A stretch of DNA of 64,000 nucleotides from Candidatus Blochmannia vicinus. GTDB taxonomy: Bacteria; Pseudomonadota; Gammaproteobacteria; Enterobacterales; Enterobacteriaceae. Below, piece by piece: positions 27,352-36,817 of this stretch (positions are counted from its first letter, which is position 1; every line of letters starts with the position of its first letter). The notes under the pieces were generated by a model. That model was given only the letters and a program-made list of their open reading frames with translations, was not told where the DNA came from and ran no database searches. The DNA is taken from assembly GCF_023586525.1 (NCBI RefSeq), contig NZ_CP097763.1:372001-436000 (forward strand), in the 5' to 3' direction. The translations under genes and the position numbers were made by a program.

Positions 27352-27706
27352 AATAAAATTCCTCCATGATGACGTGAATATTAGAATAATAATTTAAAAA
27401 TCAACAATATTAAAATACATAACAAGTAATAATATTTATTTTAGATAATTTACTGATAAACATAACTTATACAACATTTTTATATTACTCAGCAATAGAA
27501 ATATATAATATATTTTTAGATATATATATTATTGAAAGAGCGCGCTAATATAATTTTATTATTTTAAATGATGTTATTTATGTTTTTGTTTATACTTTAA
27601 ATATTTGATTGATGATGTTGTTATTAATTCAGGTTATATTAATAATGTTTTAATTTTTTATTGTATTTATAATTGGTAAAAGTAAGAAATATTCTATATT
27701 ATAGGA
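27352..27706. other. Gene-free spacer between sodA and tRNA
   Basis: AT-rich spacer with no reading frame. It should contain the sodA promoter (minus strand) and the tRNA promoter (plus strand). A short GCGCGC string at about 27540-27545 is the only GC-rich spot. Confidence 0.45.
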
Positions 27707-27780
27707 TGGTGAGTGGTGTAGTTTAGTAGCGCTATACGTTCAGGACGTATAGGTCGGAGGTTCAAATTCTTCCTCACCGA
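27707..27780 (+). tRNA. Proline-type tRNA body with anticodon CAG; possibly decaying
   Basis: A 74-nt cloverleaf that lines up base by base with E. coli proK: acceptor TGGTGAG/CTCACCG with A73, D arm GTGT/GCGC, anticodon stem ATACG/CGTAT, variable AGGTC, T arm GGAGG-TTCAAAT. The anticodon at 27741-27743 is CAG where proK has CGG, so by codon pairing it would read CUG (Leu), yet it lacks the long variable arm of leucine tRNAs. It also has U1-G72 instead of C1-G72 and a U at position 61 in place of the near-invariant C. CCA is not encoded. Either a pseudogene of proK or an unusual decoder. Confidence 0.8.
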
Positions 27781-27977
27781 GAGAGATAAACACTAACAAA
27801 TTTTTATTTAACATTTTTGTATCTATAATAGAGTAATTGTAAATGATATTTTTTATTGAAATTATTCAATAAGTAACGATGTTTATCGTATTGGATATAT
27901 AAAGTAAAAATACATCTGATTATAGTGCATAAGATTTATAAAATTGGAAAATATAGCTATAAATTAAGGTTTACTGT

Positions 27978-30050
27978 ATGTATAATAATGAATCACTTCA
28001 TTCTTTTGTATTTCCTCTATTTTCTTCTATTGATCCAAAATATATAAAGGAATCTATACAGCAGGTTTTGACTAATTGCTATAATACGGTAGATCAGGTT
28101 GTATCAAAAGAAAATATAACTTGGGATACGTTATATTATCCATTAATGATCGCAGAAAATGAATTGCAACGTACTTGGTCTCCGATAGTACATTTAAATT
28201 CTGTAAAACATAATTTGGAATTACGTAAAGTTTATGAAGAAAGTTTGTTACTTATATCTGAATATAAAAATTGGATCAATCAACATTATGGATTGTATCA
28301 ATCTTATCAGTTATTACAGAATGGGGACTCTTATCAGCAATTAAGCATAGTACAAAAAAAAGTTATAAATAATGTTTTATGTAACTTTAGATTGTCGGGA
28401 GTTGATTTATCTCTGAAACAAAAAAAAAGATATATTTATATAACTTCTAGATTGTCACAGTTGAGTTTAAGTTATGCTAATAATGTATTTGACGCAACAT
28501 TAGGTTGGAGTAAATTAATTACCGAAAAGAAGGAACTATCTGGCATACCAGAGGGTAGCTTAGAAAACGCTCGCTTAGAAGCACAAGCTTATGGGAAAAA
28601 GGGATGGTTATTTACGTTGCAATATCCTAGTTATTCTTCAGTTCTTTTATATTGCGATACCCAAGTACTTAGAGAAGAATTATATTGGGCTTTTAATACT
28701 CGTGCTTCTGATCAAGGACCTAATAAAGGAAGGTGGGATAATACTATAATAATGGATGAGATTTTGGCATTGCGCCACGAATTAGCACAAATGTTAGGAT
28801 TTAATAATTATCTTGAAAAATCTTTAATGAAAAGAATGATACAAAATCCAGAACAAGCGTTTAATTTTCTTGCGAATTTATCTACTCAAATATGTCATAA
28901 TGAATATAAAGAATTTTTAGAAATTCAAAATTTTGCTAAAACACAATATTCCTGTACATCTTTAAATCCGTGGGATCTTGCATATTATAGAGAGAAACGA
29001 AAACAATATCTTTTTTCTATTACTCCTGAAGAGTTACGTTACTATTTTCCTGAAAAAACAGTGCTTCATGGGATGTTTTTAGTAGTGAATCGTATTTATG
29101 GAATCTTTATTAAAGAACGTTATGATGTAGAAACATGGCATCCTGATGTACGATTTTTTGATATTTTTGATGATGAAAATAAATGGATGGGAGGATTTTA
29201 TTTAGATCTCTATCTTAGAGAAGATAAACGTGAAGGTGCATGGATGGACGAATTAGTAAGCATGATGTATCGACAAGACGATATTAGTCAAAAACCTATT
29301 GCATATCTAACTTGTAATTTCGGTCGTTTAGACAATAAAACATCGTCATGTTTGTTGACACATAACGATGTAATTACTTTATTTCATGAGTTTGGGCATG
29401 TATTACATCATGTTATGACACGCATCGATGTTCCGGAAATATCTGGAATTAACGGGGTGCCTTGGGATACAGTAGAATTACCCAGTCAACTTATGGAAAA
29501 ATTTTGTTGGGAACCTGATGTATTACGACTAATTTCTGCGCATTATCAAACAAAAGAACCATTGTCTGACTATATAATAAATAATTTATTAAAAACAAAA
29601 ACATATCAATCATCGTCTTATCTTTTACGTCAAGTGATATACGGATTGTTTGATTTACGAATACACTATGAATATTTTTTAGGAAAACAGGGAAATGCAT
29701 TGAAAGTATTTAACGAAGTAGTAAAACAAATATCGACACATCATTTTCCAAAAAATTGGGAACGGTTTCCTCACTCTTTTGTTCATATTTTTTCTGATGG
29801 TTATGGGGCAGGATATTATAGTTACTTATGGGCAGATATGTTAGCATCTAATGTTTGGTATCGTTTTAAAAAATCAGGTACTCTTAATCCAAAAATAGGA
29901 AAATTATTTCTTAATAAGATTATTGCATTAGGGGGAGTTATTGATTTAAGAAAATGTCTTATAGAATTCTGTGAACACGCAGTAACAGTAGAATCTATGT
30001 TACGATACTATGATCTTCCTATACCTGCTGATAATCATTTGTTGACGTAA
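27978..30050 (+). CDS. prlC: Oligopeptidase A
   Basis: Cytoplasmic M3-family zinc metallopeptidase that degrades peptides, including cleaved signal peptides. The zinc motif HEFGH lies in LFHEFGHVLHHVM at about residue 472, and RASDQGPNKGRWDN, ISGINGVPWDTVELPSQLME and GYGAGYYSYLWADMLAS are conserved. Length 690 against 680. Located alone downstream of the proline-type tRNA. E. coli keeps rsmJ beside prlC; it is not seen here. Confidence 0.97.
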   Translation: MYNNESLHSFVFPLFSSIDPKYIKESIQQVLTNCYNTVDQVVSKENITWDTLYYPLMIAENELQRTWSPIVHLNSVKHNLELRKVYEESLLLISEYKNWINQHYGLYQSYQLLQNGDSYQQLSIVQKKVINNVLCNFRLSGVDLSLKQKKRYIYITSRLSQLSLSYANNVFDATLGWSKLITEKKELSGIPEGSLENARLEAQAYGKKGWLFTLQYPSYSSVLLYCDTQVLREELYWAFNTRASDQGPNKGRWDNTIIMDEILALRHELAQMLGFNNYLEKSLMKRMIQNPEQAFNFLANLSTQICHNEYKEFLEIQNFAKTQYSCTSLNPWDLAYYREKRKQYLFSITPEELRYYFPEKTVLHGMFLVVNRIYGIFIKERYDVETWHPDVRFFDIFDDENKWMGGFYLDLYLREDKREGAWMDELVSMMYRQDDISQKPIAYLTCNFGRLDNKTSSCLLTHNDVITLFHEFGHVLHHVMTRIDVPEISGINGVPWDTVELPSQLMEKFCWEPDVLRLISAHYQTKEPLSDYIINNLLKTKTYQSSSYLLRQVIYGLFDLRIHYEYFLGKQGNALKVFNEVVKQISTHHFPKNWERFPHSFVHIFSDGYGAGYYSYLWADMLASNVWYRFKKSGTLNPKIGKLFLNKIIALGGVIDLRKCLIEFCEHAVTVESMLRYYDLPIPADNHLLT

Positions 30051-30405
30051 TTGTAATCTATTACTAATATAACACAGTTTTAACGTATTAATATATTGTA
30101 AATTAATCATAATAAATTGTTTGTGTAGATTATTTATTATTGTTAATATGTGAAAATTGTTGTTTTCAAGGTGATGTACACATCAGTTTTAAACTATTTA
30201 TCATAAAGGTTATCGAGATCTAAAATTTATAGATGTATCATATTTGCTCTGGTTTTATAAGAAGTTTTTAATGATTATATTTTAAGTGATTAAGTTAAGA
30301 TGTCACATAGTTGAATAAAACATATTAATTAAATCAAAAAATTTTTTTAATAGAACTACATCAGATTAAAGATTATTGTTAAAAATTTTATCATATCTAT
30401 TTAGT
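30051..30405. other. Spacer between converging prlC and pitA
   Basis: About 355 AT-rich bases with no reading frame. TTTTTTTAATAG-like T runs are present near 30340 but I see no strong hairpin. Confidence 0.45.
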
Positions 30406-32043
30406 TTATATTTGAATATATTTATGTAATAATTTTAATGTAATCCAATAGAAACTCCCACTTAATATGATAGAAACAGGCAAGGTTAAGGACCAAGTTA
30501 TTAAAATATTTTTTATTGTTTTTCTTTGCACCCCCCAGCCACGCATTAGCATACTTCCTGTGATAGATGAAGATAATACATGAGTGGTAGAAACTGGCAT
30601 ACCAGCATAACTTGCTGTGCCTATGGATATAGCCGTAGTTAGCTGTGCTGATAGGCCTTGTGCGTAGGTCATTTCTTTTTTTCCTATTTTTTCACCAATA
30701 GTGATAGCAACTCGTTTCCAACCAATTATTGTACCTAAAGATAATGATAGTGCAACAGCTAAAATAATCCAAGTTGGGGCATATTCAATTGTATTCAGTA
30801 AATGTTCTTTTAAGTGATTAAGAAAATTTCTATTATTATGAGAGGTTTCTGGAAGCGCCACTATTTGATCTAAAATATCTACTATATAGATCAGTAACTG
30901 CCTCATTTGAGAACGTTGTTCTATATTTAGTTCTGCATAATTATCTAAATTTTCAAGCAGTAACGAAGCGTTATGAATAATAGTAAGGGTTAATGATAAA
31001 TCATGGAAAATTTTTTTAACTTGTATTTCTGTGTCTGGAGAAGATAGATATTGATTAAAATATGTTATGTTATTGTTTTTTATAAAAGTTTGTGTAGTAT
31101 CTGTGATGGAAGGCACAATAACTTTTAACTGATTCAATGCTATTGATATAGGTATGGATGTTATTTCTGATGGAACGATAGTTTTAAAATTGTTATAGTG
31201 TTGAGTATAATATTCATAAAAATTATTGACTGCATTTCTAGTACGAGAGATATCATGGCTGCTAGCATTCATATTAAGCATAAAGCTTGCCGGAGCCACT
31301 CCTATCAGTAGTAACATAATCAAACCAATTCCCTTTTGTCCATCATTTGCTCCGTGAGAAAAACTGACTCCAGCTGCAGATAAAATGAGTACAACACGAG
31401 TCCATAACGATGGCTGAGATCTTCCATATTCTTCTGTTTGTTGAGTTGGAGTAATATGAATATCTTTATGTTTTTTACCGTTATTCCAATATCGACACAG
31501 TATTAACATCATTATTCTAGCTAATGTTACACCTATTATTGGTGATATTATTAATGATAAAAAAATATTAATTAGTTGCGGGATATTTAATCCTTGCATC
31601 ATTGGGCAATTTGTAATTATCGCATGAACTAACCCAATTCCGATTAATGTACCGATTAGAGTGTGAGAACTGGAAGTAGGTAATCTGAGGTACCACGTTC
31701 CGAGATTCCATAGTATCGCTGCAAATAGCATGGAAAAAATCATAGCTAGAATATGATTAGGATTAGTATTTGTAAAGAAATATGTAGGAAGTAAATGAAT
31801 AATTGTATATGCAACACTTAAGCCGCTTAATATTACTCCTAAAAAGTTAAATATTCCTGACATCAATACTGCGCTATGAGAACGTAATGCACAAGTATAA
31901 ATTACGGTAACTACAGAGTTAGCAGTATCATGGAAACCATTAATAGCTTCATAAATAAATACAAGAATTAATGCAAGGATCAACATAATTCTGATATGTA
32001 TTTCTAAGTTGAAGAGAAAATGTGACATAAGAAAATACGCCAT
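30406..32043 (-). CDS. pitA: Low-affinity inorganic phosphate transporter Pit
   Basis: A proton-coupled phosphate (metal-phosphate) symporter of the inner membrane. The two inverted repeats are visible: YEAINGFHDTANSVVTVIYT near the start and FSHGANDGQKGIGLIMLLLI around residue 232. NLGTWYLRLPTSSSHTLIG and MPVSTTHVLSSSI are the family signatures. The hydrophilic centre (about 265-430) is longer than in E. coli, giving 545 against 499 residues. Start uncertain: an ATG at 32028 (MSHFLFNLEI) fits E. coli equally well and neither has a ribosome site. Confidence 0.95.
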   Translation of the reverse strand: MAYFLMSHFLFNLEIHIRIMLILALILVFIYEAINGFHDTANSVVTVIYTCALRSHSAVLMSGIFNFLGVILSGLSVAYTIIHLLPTYFFTNTNPNHILAMIFSMLFAAILWNLGTWYLRLPTSSSHTLIGTLIGIGLVHAIITNCPMMQGLNIPQLINIFLSLIISPIIGVTLARIMMLILCRYWNNGKKHKDIHITPTQQTEEYGRSQPSLWTRVVLILSAAGVSFSHGANDGQKGIGLIMLLLIGVAPASFMLNMNASSHDISRTRNAVNNFYEYYTQHYNNFKTIVPSEITSIPISIALNQLKVIVPSITDTTQTFIKNNNITYFNQYLSSPDTEIQVKKIFHDLSLTLTIIHNASLLLENLDNYAELNIEQRSQMRQLLIYIVDILDQIVALPETSHNNRNFLNHLKEHLLNTIEYAPTWIILAVALSLSLGTIIGWKRVAITIGEKIGKKEMTYAQGLSAQLTTAISIGTASYAGMPVSTTHVLSSSITGSMLMRGWGVQRKTIKNILITWSLTLPVSIILSGSFYWITLKLLHKYIQI

Positions 32044-32370
32044 TATTAAAATGATAAAATTCGTATTATCTATGAGAATCTATGTAGAAAAAAAAATTAT
32101 ATTTTTTATAGTGATCACATATACATATGATATATTGTGTTGTTGTATGATCATTTTTTTATAAAAAAGTTTCATATCAGTTTCCTATTGCATGCGACAT
32201 GATATTTATTGGCGTAATACATTGCAATGAATACATATAGTAGTATGTAATTACTCATTAAATATAAGCGAAATGAATGCCTTTAATATCATTTACGCAC
32301 ACTATTATAAAGATATCAGTTCTTGATAGTGTTATAGATACAGATAATAATTATATTGTTTACTAATTTT
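32044..32370. other. Divergent spacer between pitA and ubiA
   Basis: No coding sequence seen. It should hold the pitA and ubiA promoters. ubiC, the usual gene before ubiA, is absent. Confidence 0.5.
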
Positions 32371-33243
32371 ATGTCAAATAGGCTGTTTTTTATTAAAAAG
32401 TGCTACAATTTAGCACAGTTGATGCGTATTAATCAACCTATTGGATTTTTTCTATTGCTTTGGCCTACTTTATGGGGGTTATGGTTATCTAATAGAGGTA
32501 TCCCCGACCATGTTATTTTGATAGTATTTGTTACTGGTGTATTATGTATGCGTTCTGCAGGTTGTATAATCAATGATTATGTCGATTGTGATATCGACAG
32601 TCGTGTTCGTCGTACTAAAATGCGCCCTTTATCGTCTGGTGCGATCACAAAAAAAGAAGCATCAACGGTTTTATTAATATTGCTTATTATTGCATTAGCA
32701 TTGGTTTTAATATTTAATTTTGTTACTATAATTTTATCTTTAGTAGCGCTTATATTATCTGGAATATATCCTTATCTTAAGAGATATACTTATTTTCCCC
32801 AGCTAATGTTAGGAATATTATTTAGTTGGCCTATTCTAATGGCTTTTACTGCAATTAATTATCCTGTAAGTACTACTGCGTGGTTACTATTTATGATGAA
32901 TATCATATGGACAATAGTATATGATACGCAATATGCTATGATAGATAGAGAAGATGATAAATATATTGGTGTAAAATCGTCTGCTGTATTATTTGGGAAC
33001 ATGGATAAATTTGTCATAGGAATATTTCAGTTTATTATTATATTTATATTGGGAATCATCGGATGGAAGGAACGATTTACTGTAGTATTTTATTTTTTTT
33101 CGCTATTTGGAGTCACTATCATATTTATATGGCAACAAATTTTAATTAATGAAAGAAAACGAACGCAATATTTTAAAGCTTTTTTAAGTAATAATTATAT
33201 AGGCGCATTAATATTTATGGGGATTGCTTTAAATTTGTACTAA
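32371..33243 (+). CDS. ubiA: 4-hydroxybenzoate octaprenyltransferase
   Basis: Membrane prenyltransferase that attaches the isoprenoid tail to 4-hydroxybenzoate in ubiquinone synthesis. The two Asp-rich motifs are NDYVDCDIDSRVRRT (about residue 66) and YDTQYAMIDREDD (about 190). Eight or nine hydrophobic helices. The start at 32371 (MSNRLFFIKKCYNL) gives 290 residues, the same as E. coli; a TTG five codons upstream (32356) is possible but unnecessary. ubiC is not adjacent, so the 4-hydroxybenzoate source is unclear from this window. Confidence 0.96.
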   Translation: MSNRLFFIKKCYNLAQLMRINQPIGFFLLLWPTLWGLWLSNRGIPDHVILIVFVTGVLCMRSAGCIINDYVDCDIDSRVRRTKMRPLSSGAITKKEASTVLLILLIIALALVLIFNFVTIILSLVALILSGIYPYLKRYTYFPQLMLGILFSWPILMAFTAINYPVSTTAWLLFMMNIIWTIVYDTQYAMIDREDDKYIGVKSSAVLFGNMDKFVIGIFQFIIIFILGIIGWKERFTVVFYFFSLFGVTIIFIWQQILINERKRTQYFKAFLSNNYIGALIFMGIALNLY

Positions 33244-33313
33244 TTTAAAGAAGTATTACGTTATTACTCTTGATAATATATGCTGTAAAAAATAAATTTT
33301 TTATCATATTATT

Positions 33314-33383
33314 TTGATCTTTAATTAACTTTTATAATTCAATCATATCTGTGATTGAATTATAAAAGTTAATTAAAGATCAA
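33314..33383. terminator. Perfect 32-bp hairpin between converging ubiA and zur
   Basis: Positions 33314-33345 and 33352-33383 are exact reverse complements around a 6-base loop. It lies between two converging genes, fitting a bidirectional terminator. At 32 perfect base pairs it is far longer than an ordinary intrinsic terminator, notable in a genome drifting freely in its spacers. Confidence 0.7.
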
Positions 33384-33448
33384 TGTTTGTTGTTATTTAC
33401 ATTCGTATACATTTATGTAATATTTTTTATATTAATTATATGCAACAA

Positions 33449-33922
33449 TTAGGATCTCAGATATGAATGCAATTGAATATTAATACATTTTGTACATAGT
33501 CCGTGTGCTTCAATAATGTTGTTAAACATAGTAAATCCTGTAATTTTAGCCATGTTTTGCAAAATTTCTTCAATACCTTTTGTTGTTTGTTCAGTAACTT
33601 GTTTGCAGCTATTACAAATAAAAAAAGCAAAATTGTGCGATAGTTCAAAAAAATAATGACATAGCATAAAACTGTTAGTAGATTCAATACGATGAATAAA
33701 TCCTTGTTCTAACAAAAAATTTAAAGCTCGATAAATAGTAGAGGGTTTTGCATGAGGAAGCGCAGATTGTCGCAGCAAATGTAGTAAATTATAAGCACTG
33801 ATAGCTCCGTTGTATTGAGATATTAATCGTAATACTGCTAATCGTTGCGGTGTTAAACGTACACATCGTTGTTCGCATAATTTTTTAATTTGAGTTAAGA
33901 TTTTTTGGACATTAGTATTCAT
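33449..33922 (-). CDS. zur: Zinc uptake regulator Zur
   Basis: Fur-family repressor that shuts off zinc uptake genes when zinc is plentiful. The winged helix has RLTPQRLAVLRLISQYNGAIS and STIYRALNFLLEQGFIH. Zinc ligands are in CNSC and HGLCTKC, plus LCHYF. Length 157 against 171; the His/Lys-rich tail of E. coli Zur is lost. One of very few regulators in the window. A Zur-box-like palindrome lies about 155 bases upstream (34078-34089) and another before the aztAB cluster. Confidence 0.96.
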   Translation of the reverse strand: MNTNVQKILTQIKKLCEQRCVRLTPQRLAVLRLISQYNGAISAYNLLHLLRQSALPHAKPSTIYRALNFLLEQGFIHRIESTNSFMLCHYFFELSHNFAFFICNSCKQVTEQTTKGIEEILQNMAKITGFTMFNNIIEAHGLCTKCINIQLHSYLRS

Positions 33923-34077
33923 ATTATTCCTTGGTTATTAATTATAGGACGCATGTCGCTATTATTACAGGAGGTACAAATCAAGATATATTTTCAAAAT
34001 AAAATGGTGTTTTACAGTAATTATATAGCATATTAAATTAAGGTTTATATAATTAATTAAACTCTTATATAGTAATT

Positions 34078-34089
34078 ATGTTATAACAT
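34078..34089. promoter_or_regulatory. Zur-box-like palindrome upstream of zur
   Basis: The palindrome ATGTTATAACAT matches the core of the enterobacterial Zur operator (GTTATANTATAAC type) and is identical to 12 bases of the site before the aztAB cluster. Its position about 155 bases upstream of the zur start would allow autoregulation. Flanks do not extend the symmetry, so it is the weaker of the two sites. Confidence 0.45.
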
Positions 34090-34174
34090 TTAATAAATGA
34101 GTATTGAAAATAATTGAAGAATAATCATACATAAATAATGTAAATTTCATTATGTATAACAAAATGTTATATGT

Positions 34175-34208
34175 GTTTACCATTAGTAATTAATTACTAA
34201 TGGTAAAC
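34175..34208. repeat. Perfect 34-base palindrome upstream of dnaB
   Basis: The two 17-base halves (34175-34191 and 34192-34208) are exact reverse complements with no spacer; each arm begins or ends with GTTTACCATTAG or its complement. It lies between the divergent zur and dnaB genes, so it is not an obvious terminator. Confidence 0.75.
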
Positions 34209-34475
34209 AGTATTCGATAATTATGTTAGTGGAAATGCTAAAAAATGAATTAATATAAAAGCGTGTTTTTCGTAATTTTATTTACAATAGTTTAAACAAC
34301 TGATGTATATATTATAATATCTTCATACATGATGTTATCATGATTTCAATTAATATAATTACTGTAGTCATTTTAAATAATATTTTGGTAAAAGTATGAT
34401 TTTTGGTGTTTAAGTATTTAGAATATTTATTCTTGGGAAAGATAGCAAGTTTATACGGGAAGAAATATTAACACG

Positions 34476-35849
34476 ATGCATATTGCTCATGATCAACAAG
34501 TAAATAATATAAAAATACCACCGTATTCGTTAGAAGCTGAACAATCAGTATTAGGTGGTTTGATGTTAGACAATACTCAATGGGAATATATATCAATACA
34601 AGTAGATTCTGATGATTTTTTTAATTATGCTCATCGAATTATTTTTAACGAAATGAAACGTTTGTTAGAAACAAATAAACCTATTGATTTAATAACGTTA
34701 GCAGAATCTTTAGAAATTCAAGGAAGATTGGAATCAGTAGGAGGGTTTGCATATTTAGCGGAATTATCAAAAAATGTTCCTAGCACTTCTAATGTAGCTG
34801 CATATGCTGATATAGTACGTGAGCGTTCAGTAATACGAGCAATGATTGACATAGCAAATAAAATTGCTGATGCTGGATATAATCCTCGAGGAAGAAGTAG
34901 TGATGAACTATTAGATTTAGCTGAGTCTCTTGTTTTCCAAATTTCGCGCAGTAAAAGTAATCATAATCTTAATCCTAAAGGAATAGACCATATTTTAGAA
35001 AAAACAGTTGCTCATATTGAGCAGGTATGTAATAAGCCAAAATATGGTGTCACAGGTATATCTAGTGGGTATAAAGATCTTGATAAAAAAACTGATGGTC
35101 TACAAAAATCTGATCTTATTATTATAGCCGCTCGCCCTTCTATGGGAAAGACAGCTTTTGCTATGAATTTATGCGAACATGCAGCAATGACTGAAACAAA
35201 GCCAGTATTGATTTTTAGTTTAGAAATGCCTGGTGATCAAATTATGATACGTATGTTAGCTTCATTATCTCGAGTTGATCAAGTACGTATTCGTACGGGA
35301 CGACTTAATCATGAAGATCGAGAAAGAGTTATTAGTGCTATGAAGCTGCTTTTGGAGAAACGTAATATATATATTGATGATTCTTCATATCTAACACCTA
35401 CTGAGGTGCGTGGGCGTGCTCGTAGATTATGTCGCGAACATGATGGTTTAAGTTTAATTATGATTGACTATTTACAATTAATGAGAGTTCCGTCTTTATC
35501 TAATAATCGAACATTAGAAATTTCTGAAATTTCTCGATCGTTAAAAGCTTTGGCTAAAGAATTAAAAGTACCAGTAATAGCAATATCTCAATTAAATAGA
35601 GGTTTAGAACAACGTATTGATAAACATCCTATCAATTCGGATCTGCGTGAATCTGGAGCGATTGAACAGGATGCTGATCTTATTTTATTTATCTATCGTG
35701 ATGAAGTATATCATGAAAATAGTGATATGAAAGGTATTGCTGAAATTATTCTGGGGAAACAACGTAACGGGCCTATTGGTACCATACGGCTAATTTTTAA
35801 TGGACAATGGTCTCGATTTGATAATTATATCGGTCCTGCTTGTTATTGA
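34476..35849 (+). CDS. dnaB: Replicative DNA helicase DnaB
   Basis: Hexameric helicase that unwinds DNA at the replication fork. The N-terminal domain has PPYSLEAEQSVLGGLMLDN and the RecA-like domain has the P-loop ARPSMGKTAFAMNLCEHA (about residue 220) and SEISRSLKALAKEL. Length 457 against 471; the N-terminal tail is shorter. With dnaA absent, how DnaB is loaded at the origin is not evident; PriA-type loading is the usual alternative, but no such gene is in view. Confidence 0.98.
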   Translation: MHIAHDQQVNNIKIPPYSLEAEQSVLGGLMLDNTQWEYISIQVDSDDFFNYAHRIIFNEMKRLLETNKPIDLITLAESLEIQGRLESVGGFAYLAELSKNVPSTSNVAAYADIVRERSVIRAMIDIANKIADAGYNPRGRSSDELLDLAESLVFQISRSKSNHNLNPKGIDHILEKTVAHIEQVCNKPKYGVTGISSGYKDLDKKTDGLQKSDLIIIAARPSMGKTAFAMNLCEHAAMTETKPVLIFSLEMPGDQIMIRMLASLSRVDQVRIRTGRLNHEDRERVISAMKLLLEKRNIYIDDSSYLTPTEVRGRARRLCREHDGLSLIMIDYLQLMRVPSLSNNRTLEISEISRSLKALAKELKVPVIAISQLNRGLEQRIDKHPINSDLRESGAIEQDADLILFIYRDEVYHENSDMKGIAEIILGKQRNGPIGTIRLIFNGQWSRFDNYIGPACY

Positions 35850-36337
35850 TATACTATTAATTATTACAGTTGTATTATAGATATTATCTTAATAATAATT
35901 ATGTGTGTAGAATACTATTTTCGTGTTTATTTCTATTAAAGACTAGGTATGATTTATATGTGTTATTTTTAAAAGTGCTCTTTATATTTCAGCAGAATAA
36001 TAAAATTAAATAAATTATTGTTTCAGAATTTATTATTCTATGTATAAGTGTACATGTAGATTTTAATTGTTTATTAAATAAATTTAAAAATAATTTTTTC
36101 AAAATATTGTTTCTTTTATATAAATAAAACTAATATAATATTAGAATAGTATATTGGGCGCATGAGTATTTTATGAAAATATTAGTTAATAATATTAATT
36201 TTTATAGTTGAGTAGCTATATTAATTGATTATATCATCATATATTATACAATTTAACTACTTGATAAGATATTTGAGTATTTAAATAATGTTAAAATCAC
36301 CATATGATTCTATCATATGGTGATTTTTGGGGGAATT
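35850..36337. other. Gene-free spacer between dnaB and ssb
   Basis: In E. coli many genes, including uvrA next to ssb, lie here. None is visible. The only structure is the hairpin at 36293-36327 immediately before ssb. Confidence 0.55.
36293..36327 (+). promoter_or_regulatory. Hairpin directly before the ssb start, possible attenuator
   Basis: A 15-bp perfect stem (36293-36307 with 36313-36327, 5-base loop) ends in TGATTTTT, so on the plus strand it looks like an intrinsic terminator. It ends only about ten bases before the ssb GTG and abuts its TTGGGGGA ribosome site. It could end read-through from upstream or modulate ssb expression. Confidence 0.55.
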
Positions 36338-36817
36338 GTGGCTAATAGAGGGATTAATAAAGTTATTTTGATTGGTTATCTTGGTCAAGATCCAGAAACT
36401 CGTTATATGTCAAATGGGAATATAGTGACTAATATTTCTGTGGCTACTACTGAATCGTGGAAAGATAAACAAACCAATGAATTTAAAGAAAAAACTGAGT
36501 GGCATCGTGTGGTGTTATTTGGAAAGTTAGCAGAAATTGCGTCAGAATATCTTCATAAAGGCTCTCAGGTATATGTCGAAGGATCATTAAAAACTAGAAA
36601 ATGGCAAAATCAAAATGGACAAGATCGATATATTACTGAAATTATTGTTAATATTGGAGGAAGAATGCAAATGTTGGGTAATCGCCATGTAGCAGAGAGC
36701 AGCAGCGCATCGTTGGAAAATCAGGATTTAATAGATAACGGTAGTGCCGTGATGCCATCATCTAACGATGAGGTATCTACTAATGTTAACTTCGATGACG
36801 CAGATATTCCTTTTTAG
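36338..36817 (+). CDS. ssb: Single-stranded DNA-binding protein
   Basis: Binds single-stranded DNA during replication and repair. The OB fold has [20 protein letters not shown] and [20 protein letters not shown]. The C-terminal tail ends DDADIPF, the acidic tip that recruits partner proteins such as HolC (chi). I choose GTG at 36338 (VANRGINKV) because TTGGGGGA precedes it and it matches E. coli MASRGVNKV; an ATG at 36317 falls inside the hairpin. Length 159 against 178; the Gly/Gln-rich linker is shortened. Confidence 0.96.
   Translation: MANRGINKVILIGYLGQDPETRYMSNGNIVTNISVATTESWKDKQTNEFKEKTEWHRVVLFGKLAEIASEYLHKGSQVYVEGSLKTRKWQNQNGQDRYITEIIVNIGGRMQMLGNRHVAESSSASLENQDLIDNGSAVMPSSNDEVSTNVNFDDADIPF

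Larger units (their letters stand above)
33923..34475. other. Divergent spacer between zur and dnaB
   Basis: About 550 bases without a gene. It contains a Zur-box-like palindrome at 34078-34089 and a perfect 34-base palindrome at 34175-34208. Otherwise AT-rich and unremarkable. Confidence 0.55.

Noticed and set aside
32356..32370. TTG start for ubiA
   Set aside because: The ATG at 32371 gives exactly the E. coli length and the extra five residues have no counterpart.
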